A DNA stretch of 64,000 nucleotides, taken from assembly GCF_004341165.1 (NCBI RefSeq), contig NZ_SLZR01000014.1:32091-96090 (forward strand), given 5' to 3'. The first letter of the stretch is position 1. Each line of letters opens with the position of its first letter. Of this stretch, positions 1 to 8,081 are shown piece by piece. The notes beneath the pieces are model-generated. The model did not search any database, had not been told where the DNA came from, and worked only from the letters and a program-made list of their open reading frames with translations. This DNA comes from Reinekea marinisedimentorum. GTDB taxonomy: Bacteria; Pseudomonadota; Gammaproteobacteria; Pseudomonadales; Natronospirillaceae. The translations under genes were made by a program, and so were the position numbers.

Positions 1-175
1 ACCTATTCTGGAAACCGAAGCAGGCTACCACATCCTGTATTGTGAACAGATCTTTCCAGCCCATTGCATAGACTTTGAGCAGGCTAAGGATAAGATTATT
101 GAAAAACACAATCAGGTCGCCAAGGCAAAGAAACAGAAGCAGTGGTTATCCACGCTGTTATTGAACGAACAGTAG
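1..175 (+). CDS. nifM: NifM, C-terminal end (partial)
   Basis: The last 57 codons of a gene that begins left of the window, read in frame from base 2 to the TAG at 173-175. The peptide contains ETEAGYHILYCEQI followed by a basic, helical tail ending in LLLNEQ. This matches the end of a PpiC/parvulin-type peptidyl-prolyl isomerase domain and in particular the C-terminus of NifM, the isomerase needed to mature the nitrogenase iron protein NifH. The nif genes further right support NifM over a general SurA/PpiD-type parvulin. Only the end is visible, so the active-site residues cannot be checked. Confidence 0.7.
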   Translation, partial: PILETEAGYHILYCEQIFPAHCIDFEQAKDKIIEKHNQVAKAKKQKQWLSTLLLNEQ

Positions 176-230
176 CCTTGTGCGCCCGGTTGCAACAGCG
201 GCCGGAGAAATCACCGAAGTACACCAATAC

Positions 231-249
231 AGCAGGCGCAATGCCTGCT
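231..249. terminator. Hairpin between convergent nifM and HDOD gene
   Basis: Perfect inverted repeat AGCAGGC / GCCTGCT with loop GCAAT, between the nifM stop and the stop codon of the gene on the opposite strand. The T-run is weak on both sides. It may serve as a shared terminator, but this is inferred from position. Confidence 0.35.
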
Positions 250-1298
250 TAATGAGCAACAACAGGCTCATGCAGGGTATCAAGCTGTTTAAAAATGCTG
301 ATCGGTGCATTGGTGGCCTTCATCGCCCGGGCGGCCTGCTCAGCAGAAATAAAATCGTGCTTGAGCAACGCATACAACTCACAGAGAAAATTAGAAGTGA
401 ACAGAATTCTGCCCAGGTCCGAGGCTGTAGCGTTCAATTCCTTCTGTTCTTCCATCGCCTGCTGCACATCATCCGGTAACTGCCAGAATTTGGCGATTTC
501 GCAACTTAACCGATTGCCGTGTTCTTCAAACAATTTGATGATGCAATGCACGGGTGGCTGATCAATACCGGTACTTTTCTGATAGTGCTGGGTAAAGACA
601 GTAAGCAGCGTAATTGAGCCGATATCGTGCACCAAGCCGGTTAAGTAGGCCTTGTAGGGTTCAACCGGGTAGGATTCCGACAGCAACTGACAGGACAATG
701 CCGAATCCACACTGTGCGCCCAGATCATGTTACTGAAATGCACCAGGCTAGCGGTATTACGCCGGAGAATCGGTTGCATCAGTGCACGCGACAGCAAGGT
801 TCGCAAGCCATCCTGGCCGAGCATAACGACCGCGTTCTGAAAGCTGCTCACCTTTCTGTTGGTCGGATTGTAATAGGTCGTATTCACCATGTTCAGAATA
901 CTGCTCGCCAGCGCGGGGTCTAATTTGATCAGATCAGCGTATTTCTTGGCCGATGAATTCGGGTCGCGCAAGCTTTTAATCAGTTGCGGAATCACGCTGG
1001 GTAAGCGCGGTACCGCGCGCGCCAGATCCTCGGGTTTCTGCAATTGGGCGACAGCCTCATCCATTAAGCTGCGGTCAAAATCGCTGATGGTGGCCAAAGA
1101 ACTGCCGGCTTGTTCAAATGCCAGATCGTAAAACTGCAACCGAACTCGATGCGCCAGGCGCAAGTCGGGGGTTAATTCGTCGGTTGCAGTTACGGGAGTC
1201 GTCACCGGGGTTGTTTTCAGTGCCGCCGATTTTCCTTTCGCGGACGCACCGCCCTGCTTGCCTTTATTCCAGCCAAATAGCTTTTTTAGAAATTCCAT
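249..1298 (-). CDS. HDOD domain protein
   Basis: About 349 residues. An HDOD domain, a divergent HD-like fold used in bacterial signalling proteins, spans roughly residues 100-300. Visible family features are the LPSVIPQL entry, the LASSILNMVNTTYY helix region, and GLVHDIGSITLLTVF, which keeps an HD pair. The first 40 residues are basic and low-complexity. A TTG would add six residues, but the ATG at 1298 has an AGGAA about 10 bases upstream and gives MEFLKKLFGW, a common start for such proteins. HDOD proteins usually act in motility, biofilm or c-di-GMP signalling; the specific partner is unknown. It is convergent with nifM and has no obvious operon partner. Confidence 0.75.
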   Translation of the reverse strand: MEFLKKLFGWNKGKQGGASAKGKSAALKTTPVTTPVTATDELTPDLRLAHRVRLQFYDLAFEQAGSSLATISDFDRSLMDEAVAQLQKPEDLARAVPRLPSVIPQLIKSLRDPNSSAKKYADLIKLDPALASSILNMVNTTYYNPTNRKVSSFQNAVVMLGQDGLRTLLSRALMQPILRRNTASLVHFSNMIWAHSVDSALSCQLLSESYPVEPYKAYLTGLVHDIGSITLLTVFTQHYQKSTGIDQPPVHCIIKLFEEHGNRLSCEIAKFWQLPDDVQQAMEEQKELNATASDLGRILFTSNFLCELYALLKHDFISAEQAARAMKATNAPISIFKQLDTLHEPVVAH

Positions 1299-1384
1299 TC
1301 TGTGCGTTCCTGTCAAACAAAATCACAACCGCTACCAGAGTAAGGCTAGCACAGGAAACCCAGCAGAACAGGCGTTTGGCGCGA

Positions 1385-2260
1385 TTAATGCCACATAACC
1401 AGAATAGCGGCGATGGCCACTAAAATGAGCGCGGCTATGTCCTTTCGTTTCACCTTTTCTTTAATCCAGAAAAATGAAATCAGCATGGTGAAAAACACCT
1501 CAACCTGCCCCAGTGTTTTTACATAAGGCACCGCCTGCAACGACATAGCACTGAACCAGCCAAACGACCCGATGCAGCTGGCAATACTGGTCATCACCAC
1601 CAGTTTCGGCTTTCTGAACATGGCGATCAGTGTCGCTCGGTCTTTCACCAGCAGGTAGCTCACCAGCATCAAAGTTTGCAGCGAGATAACCAGAAACAGC
1701 ACCCAGGCCGCGCTGTGCGGAAACGGCAAATGCAGGCTCAGACTGGCTTCACGAATCCACAGGGAGGTCAGTGCAAAGGCGGTACTGCAGGCCAGACCCA
1801 GCAAGGCCGTTTTTGCGGAAAGGCTCTTGATGCCCTGCGGCGTGCTCAGAATCAACACCGCCACACCACCAATCAGCACACCCAGCCAACCCAACAGCGT
1901 CAGACTGGTACCAAAAAACAGCACACCCAAAAATGCCGAAACCGGCGCTTCGCTTTTCGCCAGGCCAGCACCAATGGCAAAGTTTTTTTGCTTGAACAAA
2001 ACCACCATCAAGGCCGTTGCAACAATTTGCATGACCGCTGCGCCCACAATGAAAAATGCAGAATGGAAGGTAGCCTTCGGCAGTTCGATCGGTTCAACCA
2101 GATAAAGAGTAACAAGATAGAGTAACGCCAGTGGGCTTGCCCATAAGAAACGAGCCAGTGTGACTCCGGTGACGTTCAGGGTTTTGGATAGCCTGCTTTG
2201 GAAGGCGTTGCGCCAGCTTTGGCTGAAGGCCGCTAAAAAGGTGAAAAATATCCAGCTCAC
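1385..2260 (-). CDS. EamA/DMT-family membrane transporter
   Basis: About 291 residues with roughly ten hydrophobic segments in two similar halves, the layout of drug/metabolite (EamA) transporters. The end IKEKVKRKDIAALILVAIAAILVMW is typical of the last helix and short tail. The longest reading frame begins at a GTG at 2308, but that codon lies inside the terminator hairpin of the upstream gene. The GTG at 2260 gives MSWIFFTFLAAFSQSWRNA, a usual N-terminus for the family, so I prefer it. No clear Shine-Dalgarno precedes either start. The substrate cannot be inferred. Confidence 0.75.
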   Translation of the reverse strand: MSWIFFTFLAAFSQSWRNAFQSRLSKTLNVTGVTLARFLWASPLALLYLVTLYLVEPIELPKATFHSAFFIVGAAVMQIVATALMVVLFKQKNFAIGAGLAKSEAPVSAFLGVLFFGTSLTLLGWLGVLIGGVAVLILSTPQGIKSLSAKTALLGLACSTAFALTSLWIREASLSLHLPFPHSAAWVLFLVISLQTLMLVSYLLVKDRATLIAMFRKPKLVVMTSIASCIGSFGWFSAMSLQAVPYVKTLGQVEVFFTMLISFFWIKEKVKRKDIAALILVAIAAILVMWH

Positions 2261-2277
2261 AGAATACAAATGCCGGT

Positions 2278-2314
2278 AAAAATGAACGGTGAATGGTAAT
2301 GCATTCACCGTTCA
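2278..2314 (-). terminator. Intrinsic terminator of the 2334-3173 gene
   Basis: Perfect 12-bp inverted repeat (2283-2294 with 2303-2314), 8-base loop, followed on the minus strand by five Ts (2282-2278). It lies 20 bases after the stop codon of the upstream minus-strand gene and ends that two-gene unit. Confidence 0.8.
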
Positions 2315-2333
2315 GGATCATCAACTTCACCCG

Positions 2334-3173
2334 CTAAACAGCGGCATCTTCCACCAGCGGCACCAAAACGACCGCGATGTAGATAACCCAGACCACCAGC
2401 GCAACATGCAGCACATCATTCTCGGAAAACCAGCGGCCTTTCGCCCACAACTTTCCGGTGAGGCCTGCGTTGTAATACCACCAGTACAGACGATCGGTGA
2501 TAATTAACCCGAACCAAACCCCCAATAGGGCGGCATCCAGCGGCAGGCCATATTGCACCAACCGCCAGCCATTCAGCAGGATAAAAAAGTAGATGAACGG
2601 GGTGCAGAATTTCACCATCAGCTCATAGGTGATCAGCTCTTTTACCGGCTTAAAGGCCCCGTACAACACCACAACCGCGTAAACCACTGAAACCAGAATG
2701 GCGACAGCGACAGCGATGTTGACGGCCGAAGGCAGGCAGGAATAAACCACCGCCACCAGCATGACATTAATGCTGTACTGCTGGAAGATCAGATAAATCA
2801 CCTCCCACCAGCTGGTCCACGCGACCTTTTCGCGCCCGGCGCATTTCAACTGATAGCCAAAGGCCTGATAGCTGGTACCGGCGATGAGAGCACCAACACC
2901 CCAGAGGATCAGCGACCACCCCCAGTAAAGCCGGGAAAGCGCTTCACCCTGACGGGCCAGGAAATAGACCCCGACTGCCGTTGTCAAAATACCCAGCAGG
3001 TAAACCCAGAAGCTTGAGCTTGGCTGAGTAATGACCACCGGCTTGCCAAACAGTTTAACGATGCGGCAAGGCTGAACCGTAAACCAGGTTTCTGCATTCA
3101 GCGATTCATCTTCGTGACTAATAGTAGCCAGCCGCCCGAAGACAGAGCGGCTGTTTTGATCTGAGACAGTCAT
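2334..3173 (-). CDS. Unrecognised multi-spanning membrane protein
   Basis: 279 residues. After a polar N-terminus of about 50 residues there are about seven hydrophobic segments (near residues 54-72, 80-100, 122-145, 150-172, 185-205, 212-232 and 252-272). Aromatic residues and a few Cys sit between segments 2 and 4. I do not recognise a named family with certainty; the layout resembles small DUF-type seven-helix membrane proteins. It starts two bases after the stop of the upstream dehydrogenase gene, so the two are almost certainly one operon, ending at the terminator at 2278-2314. A role linked to the dehydrogenase substrate is possible but unproven. Confidence 0.7.
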   Translation of the reverse strand: MTVSDQNSRSVFGRLATISHEDESLNAETWFTVQPCRIVKLFGKPVVITQPSSSFWVYLLGILTTAVGVYFLARQGEALSRLYWGWSLILWGVGALIAGTSYQAFGYQLKCAGREKVAWTSWWEVIYLIFQQYSINVMLVAVVYSCLPSAVNIAVAVAILVSVVYAVVVLYGAFKPVKELITYELMVKFCTPFIYFFILLNGWRLVQYGLPLDAALLGVWFGLIITDRLYWWYYNAGLTGKLWAKGRWFSENDVLHVALVVWVIYIAVVLVPLVEDAAV

Positions 3174-3175
3174 GA

Positions 3176-4354
3176 TCAGTCTTTTAGCTGCTCAATGGCC
3201 TGTTGCTGTTCAGGGGTCATTTCCGGCGGCAACAGAACAAATTTTCCGACATGCTTCTTCTCGGTGAATTCCTTCTGAGCATCGACAATCTGCTCAAGCG
3301 GAAAGGTTTTTGCCAGCAGAGGCTTAATTTCGCCCCGCTCGATATAGCCCACCAGATTTGGAAACACCGATTCATCCCAGGCAGTACAGCCGATAAAGGT
3401 CAAATCTTTAAGGTAAAAGTTACGCATATCCAGCGTAACCATAGGCCCTGCAATAGCGCCGGACGAGGCGTAACGGCCACCACGCTTCATAATCTCAGAC
3501 ATCTGAGTAAAGGCATCACCGGCAACGTTATCGATCACCACGTCGACGCTCTTCTGGCCCAGCACCTCTACCAGATTGGCATTGCGCTCGATGACTTCAT
3601 CGGCACCCAGCGCTTTAACCTCGGCCATTTTGTCTTTACCGACAATCGCTGTCACCTTAGCGCCCCGGCGTTTGACCAGCTGCACAACCGCCGAGCCAAC
3701 ACCACCGGAAGCACCGGCCACCAGAACATGATCAGAAGCACCCACCTTGCAACGGTGAACCATATTTTCCGCCGTACCATAAGCACAAGGGATAGTACCC
3801 AGTTCGGCATCGGTCCAGTCACTTTCAATGGCAAAAGCCTCGGTAGCGGTGATCCGAACAAACTGCGCGAAGGCACCGTCGAAATCAGACGCCATCCAGA
3901 TGTTTTCCAGCGAGTCCCAGCTTTCACTGCGAATACAGGAGCGAATCAGAATACGCTCGCCAATACGTGCCGGGTCTACACCTTCCCCAACAGCAACAAT
4001 ACGGCCACAGCAATCGGTGCCCTGAATAAACGGGAACGGTGTTTGTTCATTCCAGCCGCCGTCCAGTTCTTCAGCTGCGTCGGTCAGTTCATCATCGCTA
4101 TCGCTCAGCGCTTCAGTCCCTTTGGTCACCTTGGAAGAATACCAGCCCAGACGGGTATTGATTTCAGTGTTGTTCACACCAGCCGCCAACACCTGCACCA
4201 GCACTTCGCCGGCCGCCGGTGATGGAATAGGGACATCGGTATAATTCAGTTGTTCATAGCCACCATTGGCCATGGTGACCACCGCTTTCATGGACGCCTG
4301 ATTGGCCGCCAATTTAAATCGTTCTTTGTCTCCTAAAAGATTGGTAATACTCAT
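3176..4354 (-). CDS. Medium-chain NAD(P)H dehydrogenase/quinone oxidoreductase family
   Basis: 392 residues. The GroES-like N-terminal half begins near residue 22 (MKAVVTMANGGYEQL), with PSPAAGEVLVQVLAAGVNNTEINTR. It is followed by a Rossmann NAD(P)-binding half with AGASGGVGSAVVQL near residue 215 and GGRYASSGAIAGP. The four-Cys structural zinc loop of alcohol dehydrogenases is not evident, so a zinc-free quinone oxidoreductase or enoyl-reductase activity is plausible. An acidic insert at about residues 80-100 is unusual. The N-terminal extension before MKAVV could mean the true start is at codon 22, but neither start has a strong Shine-Dalgarno. First gene of a two-gene operon with the membrane protein; divergent from the DUF6817-like gene. 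Confidence 0.8.
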   Translation of the reverse strand: MSITNLLGDKERFKLAANQASMKAVVTMANGGYEQLNYTDVPIPSPAAGEVLVQVLAAGVNNTEINTRLGWYSSKVTKGTEALSDSDDELTDAAEELDGGWNEQTPFPFIQGTDCCGRIVAVGEGVDPARIGERILIRSCIRSESWDSLENIWMASDFDGAFAQFVRITATEAFAIESDWTDAELGTIPCAYGTAENMVHRCKVGASDHVLVAGASGGVGSAVVQLVKRRGAKVTAIVGKDKMAEVKALGADEVIERNANLVEVLGQKSVDVVIDNVAGDAFTQMSEIMKRGGRYASSGAIAGPMVTLDMRNFYLKDLTFIGCTAWDESVFPNLVGYIERGEIKPLLAKTFPLEQIVDAQKEFTEKKHVGKFVLLPPEMTPEQQQAIEQLKD

Positions 4355-4488
4355 AAATGTTCTACGCTTATTGTATGGTGAAGAAATTTCCGCCTTACGG
4401 TACAGTAAGAGTGAGCACCAATCAAAACTAGCTGTTTTGTGGTACTCATCGAGCTGACAAGAACAAAACTAAGCCACAGAACAACCTC

Positions 4489-5082
4489 ATGACTGATCGC
4501 ATCAATTCAGAATTAACGAGGGTGGCAAGCGAGAGGAACTTATCATCAATGGAAAAGAAAATTACACTCCTGAAAAAACTGGGCGGACAAAATGCTAAAG
4601 CCCAAAACGGCTGGCTGATTGACCACCTGATTGCAACCTACGAACTGCTTCAACAATGGGGCGCTGAAGAAACCCTTTGTGACGCTGGCCTGTTCCACGC
4701 CGCTTACGGCACCTTCGGTTACAACGAGAAGCTGATCGATGTCAGTCGCCGAGAAGAACTGGCGGCGCTGATCGGCAAAGACGTCGAAGCCATCGTATAC
4801 ACCTATTGTGCCTGTGACCGGGACAAGACCTATCCAAACCTGAAAAACCGTGTCGTGTTGTTTACCGACCGTTTTAATAGCCAGACTCAATATCTGACCG
4901 ACAAACAACTGCGTAACTTCTGTGAACTGACCGTTGCCAATGAGCTGGAGTTAGTGTCCTCTAACGACAACTTCCGCCGGCAATGGGGCCATGATTTATA
5001 CGAACTGTTTGAGAAGATGAGCCCTTATATCAGTGATGGCGCTAAAGCCGCTTATCGCGAAGTACTGCAGGAAGTCGCTTAA
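4489..5082 (+). CDS. DUF6817-like (HD-type fold) protein
   Basis: 197 residues, soluble. The stretch HLIATYELLQQWG, then LCDAGLFHAAYGTFGY and the charged CDRDKTYPNLKNR match the pattern of DUF6817, a family with an HD-hydrolase-like arrangement of His and Asp residues; catalysis is not proven. ATG start at 4489. The gene is divergent from the dehydrogenase-membrane protein operon across a 134-base promoter region and is closed by a hairpin terminator at 5129. Function unknown. Confidence 0.65.
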   Translation: MTDRINSELTRVASERNLSSMEKKITLLKKLGGQNAKAQNGWLIDHLIATYELLQQWGAEETLCDAGLFHAAYGTFGYNEKLIDVSRREELAALIGKDVEAIVYTYCACDRDKTYPNLKNRVVLFTDRFNSQTQYLTDKQLRNFCELTVANELELVSSNDNFRRQWGHDLYELFEKMSPYISDGAKAAYREVLQEVA

Positions 5083-5128
5083 ACCCGACCGTTAGCCGTA
5101 AAAAAACCTCCCCGCCCAATTTGTTCTT

Positions 5129-5151
5129 AGCCCGCTGATAAGCGGGCTTTT
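5129..5151 (+). terminator. Intrinsic terminator after the DUF6817-like gene
   Basis: AGCCCGCT / AGCGGGCT stem with GATA loop, followed by TTTACTTT. It lies 46 bases after the stop codon at 5082. Confidence 0.8.
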
Positions 5152-5313
5152 ACTTTCTGAGGCTGTTGGCCTTCATGGCCGCCGGCTTCAGAAAATACAC
5201 AGCCACAGGTAACTTTTTGTCATTAAACAATAACAATTTTATGCCGTGCACCTATAATTAGCCGCCTGTTTACTCTGCCCGCTAACTTTTTTCATTGCCC
5301 CGGTTATTACAAA

Positions 5314-5958
5314 ATGCACCATACTTTTCTGCAACTGCAGCCGCACAAACCCATCGCGGTTGGCAAAACACGATACATCTATGAGTTTCCCGGCAAACCG
5401 GAGCTGTTGGTTAAGGTACACCGCCCGGTGTCTGCACCGGCAGGCGCGTCCCGCTTCAAACAGTGGTTCGCCAGCGCGGAAGACCGCTTCATCTACAAGA
5501 CCGGTTATCTGCGTGAGCTGAACATCTACCTCGATTCACGCTATGGAAAACAGGACCCGATGGTTCAGCACATTGCACCTATCGGTGGCTTTGTTGATAC
5601 CGATATGGGTATTGGCCTGGTGGTTTCAGCAGTGCGCGATAAAGACGGCAACCTGGCACCGACACTCAACGAGCTGATCAAGCAGAAGCGCATGAACCCG
5701 GCCCGTATTGAAAAGGTGAAGACGGTACTTGAGAAGATTGACCAAAGTGATCTGGTATTGGGTGATCTGAACGCCGGTAACCTGGTACTGGAGCAAACAG
5801 AAGACGGCAACGAAGATTTCTATCTGATAGACGGCCTGGGAGAGCGCACCTTCATTCCCATCCAGTCATTCTCGAATTGGGTACGTAAAAAACGTAAGCA
5901 TGATTTTGTCATCAAAATGCTTAACCGACTGAAAAAACTGGAACAGACCGTTCACTGA
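5314..5958 (+). CDS. yrbL: YrbL-family kinase-like protein (PhoP regulatory network)
   Basis: 214 residues, close to the usual length of YrbL, a protein-kinase-like fold related to lipopolysaccharide kinases. Visible motifs are VGKTRYIYEFPGKPELLVKV (glycine-poor nucleotide loop and lysine), GDLNAGNLVL (catalytic loop with Asp and Asn) and FYLIDGLGE (metal-binding Asp). In enterobacteria yrbL belongs to the PhoP/PmrA regulons, but its substrate is not firmly known. ATG start at 5314. It converges with cowN, with only six bases between the stop codons. The symbol follows family similarity and is not a proven orthologue. Confidence 0.75.
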   Translation: MHHTFLQLQPHKPIAVGKTRYIYEFPGKPELLVKVHRPVSAPAGASRFKQWFASAEDRFIYKTGYLRELNIYLDSRYGKQDPMVQHIAPIGGFVDTDMGIGLVVSAVRDKDGNLAPTLNELIKQKRMNPARIEKVKTVLEKIDQSDLVLGDLNAGNLVLEQTEDGNEDFYLIDGLGERTFIPIQSFSNWVRKKRKHDFVIKMLNRLKKLEQTVH

Positions 5959-5964
5959 CACGGG

Positions 5965-6255
5965 TCAGCAACACTCCTGCTCCAGCTGATAAAGCAAATC
6001 CTGAGCAGCTTCATCGTCACATTCATCAAAATACTCATACAGCGGGTTAATCTGATTTCCGATCAGGTTCAGGTTATCCCGGCCCATCTGCTTTTGTTCG
6101 GCGCGTTTTTTACTGAAATAGACACGCCACTGCTCGCTACCCGAGCCGGCTTCCAGATGGCCGTCGAGCATAGCAATCAACTTATCTGCATTCTTATCGC
6201 ATTCGATATCGCAGAAGGAGATGTAGCGGTCTTTGGTAGAATTTTGTACTTCCAT
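5965..6255 (-). CDS. cowN: CowN, nitrogenase CO-protection protein
   Basis: 96 residues, soluble. RYISFCDIECDKNADKLIAML near the start, NLIGNQINPLYEYFDECDDEAAQDLLYQLE in the second half and the terminal ECC match CowN, a small protein that lets diazotrophs fix N2 in the presence of carbon monoxide by protecting molybdenum nitrogenase. It lies 86 bases downstream of nifF on the same strand and has no sigma-54 promoter of its own that I can see, so it probably depends on read-through from the nifF promoter. The Shine-Dalgarno is weak. It converges with yrbL. Confidence 0.85.
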   Translation of the reverse strand: MEVQNSTKDRYISFCDIECDKNADKLIAMLDGHLEAGSGSEQWRVYFSKKRAEQKQMGRDNLNLIGNQINPLYEYFDECDDEAAQDLLYQLEQECC

Positions 6256-6304
6256 GGATTCGTCTAACTATAGTGGTTCAGTTTAAACCCGGATTAACAG
6301 CCAA

Positions 6305-6326
6305 AGCCTGCGCATCCCGGCAGGCT
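6305..6326 (-). terminator. Hairpin between nifF and cowN
   Basis: AGCCTGC / GCAGGCT stem with 8-base loop in the 86-base gap, followed on the minus strand by only three Ts. It is probably an attenuating or RNA-stabilising hairpin that lets some transcripts continue into cowN. Confidence 0.4.
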
Positions 6327-6341
6327 CAACACACGGATGAA

Positions 6342-6881
6342 TCAGGCAAGACCCATTTCATCTTTGATTTTGGCAATCCACTCTGTGATACGGGCAGCGT
6401 GCATATCTGACTGGTTGTCGTTATCCAGCACCAGGCCGCAGAACTCGCCGTCTTCCTCTGCTGCTGAAGCATCGAAGGTGTAGCCGTCTGTAGACCACTG
6501 ACCAACGGTTTCTGCACCGGCATCGGTCACTGCTTCACACAGCTCACCCAGACCGTCAACAAACTCACCGGCGTAGTTGACCTGATCACCCAGACCATAC
6601 AAAGCAACTTTCTTACCGCTTAAATCCATATCTTCAAAGTTAGGCAGGAATTCTTCCCAGCTTTCTTCCTGGCAGTCTGCGCTCATGCCTGGTAGCTCAC
6701 CACTGCCATAGGTTGGTGTACCCAGAATCAGGAAGTCGTAACCGGCCAGAGTATCTGCATCTGCACGGTTAATATTCAGTGGTTTATCGGCCAGCGCTTC
6801 ACCTAACTCTTTGTACATCATCTTTGCGATTTTGCGCGTGGTGCCAGTATCTGTACCAAAAAAAATGCCTACTTTACTCAT
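6342..6881 (-). CDS. nifF: Nitrogenase-type flavodoxin NifF
   Basis: 179 residues, a long-chain flavodoxin. The FMN phosphate loop is GTDTGTTRKIA at residues 9-19. The isoalloxazine-binding segments are TPTYGSGELPG (near 55) and GLGDQVNYAGEF (near 98), and the characteristic long-chain insertion lies in between. The ATG at 6881 has AAAGGA upstream; the open frame continues to 7052 but that extension carries the promoter. NifF passes electrons to the nitrogenase Fe protein. A sigma-54 promoter (6944-6959) and a NifA site (7031-7046) precede it, and cowN follows. This supports the nif assignment over housekeeping FldA. Confidence 0.9.
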   Translation of the reverse strand: MSKVGIFFGTDTGTTRKIAKMMYKELGEALADKPLNINRADADTLAGYDFLILGTPTYGSGELPGMSADCQEESWEEFLPNFEDMDLSGKKVALYGLGDQVNYAGEFVDGLGELCEAVTDAGAETVGQWSTDGYTFDASAAEEDGEFCGLVLDNDNQSDMHAARITEWIAKIKDEMGLA

Positions 6882-6943
6882 ATTCGTTTTTCCTTTGTGA
6901 GCACATACAAATTGTCGTTTTTGTTCAACGATTAACTGACTTT

Positions 6944-6959
6944 TGCAAACTTTCAGCCA
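6944..6959 (-). promoter_or_regulatory. Sigma-54 promoter of nifF
   Basis: On the minus strand the site reads TGGCTGAAAGTTTGCA, with GG and GC exactly ten bases apart and a full TTGCA at -12. The start of transcription would be near 6932, about 50 bases before the nifF ATG. Confidence 0.8.
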
Positions 6960-7030
6960 ATCCATAGCGGGCCCTGAGCCCGCATTTTTATTGAATCCCG
7001 GCGCTCCTACCTTTTTATGACGCGCCAAAT

Positions 7031-7046
7031 TGTCAGGTTTACGACA
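7031..7046. promoter_or_regulatory. NifA upstream activator site for nifF
   Basis: TGT-CAGGTTTACG-ACA fits the TGT-N10-ACA NifA site exactly. It lies about 75-100 bases upstream of the nifF -24/-12 promoter. A second TGT...ACA pair around 7063 has a 9-base spacer and is probably not functional. Confidence 0.7.
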
Positions 7047-7080
7047 AAACAATCAGACAGAGTGTTTGTTCGCTACAAAC

Positions 7081-7115
7081 AAAAAAGCAGCAACAGGTGA
7101 CCCTGCTACTGCTTT
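7081..7115 (-). terminator. Terminator of the rnf operon
   Basis: Fourteen-base arms (7084-7097 with 7102-7115) with two mismatches, followed on the minus strand by six Ts. It starts 26 bases after the rnfH stop codon and separates the rnf operon from the nifF promoter region. Confidence 0.75.
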
Positions 7116-7140
7116 CAAAATATTGAACACCTGAGACTAT

Positions 7141-7410
7141 TCAGTCGTCATCTTCATCGTCGTCATCTTCATCATCCGGCGTCCAGGTGATTGGCCGGTA
7201 AATCTCCACGCGGTCACCCTCAGCGAGTAGCGTTTCCAGATTCACCATACGGCCAAAAATGCCGACCTTCTGTTTTTCCAGGTTGATATCGGCGTTTAAA
7301 TCTAGCAGACCACTCTGGTGAATAGCAGCCATCACGGTTGTACCCTCCGCAATATCAACATCCAGCCACCACTGCTGCTCGGGTAATGCATAGGCCACAC
7401 TTACGCGCAT
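7141..7410 (-). CDS. rnfH: RnfH, ubiquitin-like-fold protein of the rnf operon
   Basis: 89 residues. The RnfH/UPF0125 pattern is clear: VSVAYALPEQQWWLDVDIAEG, then VGIFGRMVNLETLLAEGDRVEIYRPI. It ends in a run of Asp and Glu (EDDDDEDDD). RnfH is a small beta-grasp protein often encoded last in rnf operons; its exact role is not settled. It overlaps the end of rnfE by ten bases and is followed by the operon terminator. Confidence 0.85.
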   Translation of the reverse strand: MRVSVAYALPEQQWWLDVDIAEGTTVMAAIHQSGLLDLNADINLEKQKVGIFGRMVNLETLLAEGDRVEIYRPITWTPDDEDDDDEDDD

Positions 7411-8081
7411 TGCTCACCTCCGGTTGTGGTTTGTTTTTCAGCCCTGCGTTTGGCCACCGCCTGAATCTTCTTCTGTGCTGCCAGAATAAAGCTCAAAACC
7501 ATAAAACCACCGGGCGGCAGAATCAGTATCAGGAAGCCGCGGTAGTCGGGTATAACCGTGACCTCAAGGAATTCAAAGTGAGGCCCCAACAGCAGGCTGG
7601 CATTGGCAAACAGGGTACCGCTGCCGAGAATTTCCCGGATCGCCCCCATTCCGGTCAGAACCACGGTAAAACCCAGGCCCATCGCCAAACCATCGGCCAT
7701 AGCCGGCACCAGGCTGTTGCGGCTGGCAAAGGATTCTACCCGGCCAAGAATGGCGCAGTTGGTCACGATCAGCGGAATAAACAGACCCAGCACTTTGTGC
7801 AGATCGTGCAGATAGGCATTGAGCAGTAAATCGGTAACCGTCACCAGTGTGGCGATCAGCAGGATGTTCACCGGTATGCGAATCGCGCGGGTAACGGTAT
7901 TTTTCATCAGAGAGGCAATCAGGTTGGCAAACACCATAACAAACAGCGTTGCCAAGCCCAGACCCAGGCCATTGGTTGCGTTCGATGTCACCGCCAGCAG
8001 CGGGCACAGCGCCAGGCTCTGGCCAAGCACAACGTTGTTGCGCCACAAGCCATCTGCAAATATCGACTTGTACTCACTCAT
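7401..8081 (-). CDS. rnfE: RnfE, membrane subunit of the Rnf complex
   Basis: 226 residues with about six membrane helices. The family segments NNVVLGQSLALCPLLAVTSNATNGLGLG and LIVTNCAILGRVESFA are both present; these carry the conserved Cys residues thought to hold an iron-sulfur site shared with RnfA. The Rnf complex in the inner membrane couples NADH:ferredoxin/flavodoxin electron transfer to an ion gradient. The end is hydrophilic. The start overlaps rnfG by eight bases, so translation is probably coupled. Confidence 0.9.
   Translation of the reverse strand: MSEYKSIFADGLWRNNVVLGQSLALCPLLAVTSNATNGLGLGLATLFVMVFANLIASLMKNTVTRAIRIPVNILLIATLVTVTDLLLNAYLHDLHKVLGLFIPLIVTNCAILGRVESFASRNSLVPAMADGLAMGLGFTVVLTGMGAIREILGSGTLFANASLLLGPHFEFLEVTVIPDYRGFLILILPPGGFMVLSFILAAQKKIQAVAKRRAEKQTTTGGEQCA

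Noticed and set aside
2261..2308. GTG start at 2308 for the DMT transporter
   Set aside because: It lies within the terminator hairpin of the upstream gene; the GTG at 2260 gives a family-like N-terminus.
3203..4222. 339-codon plus-strand frame
   Set aside because: It lies entirely opposite the dehydrogenase gene and has no recognisable protein pattern; it is a shadow of the real gene.
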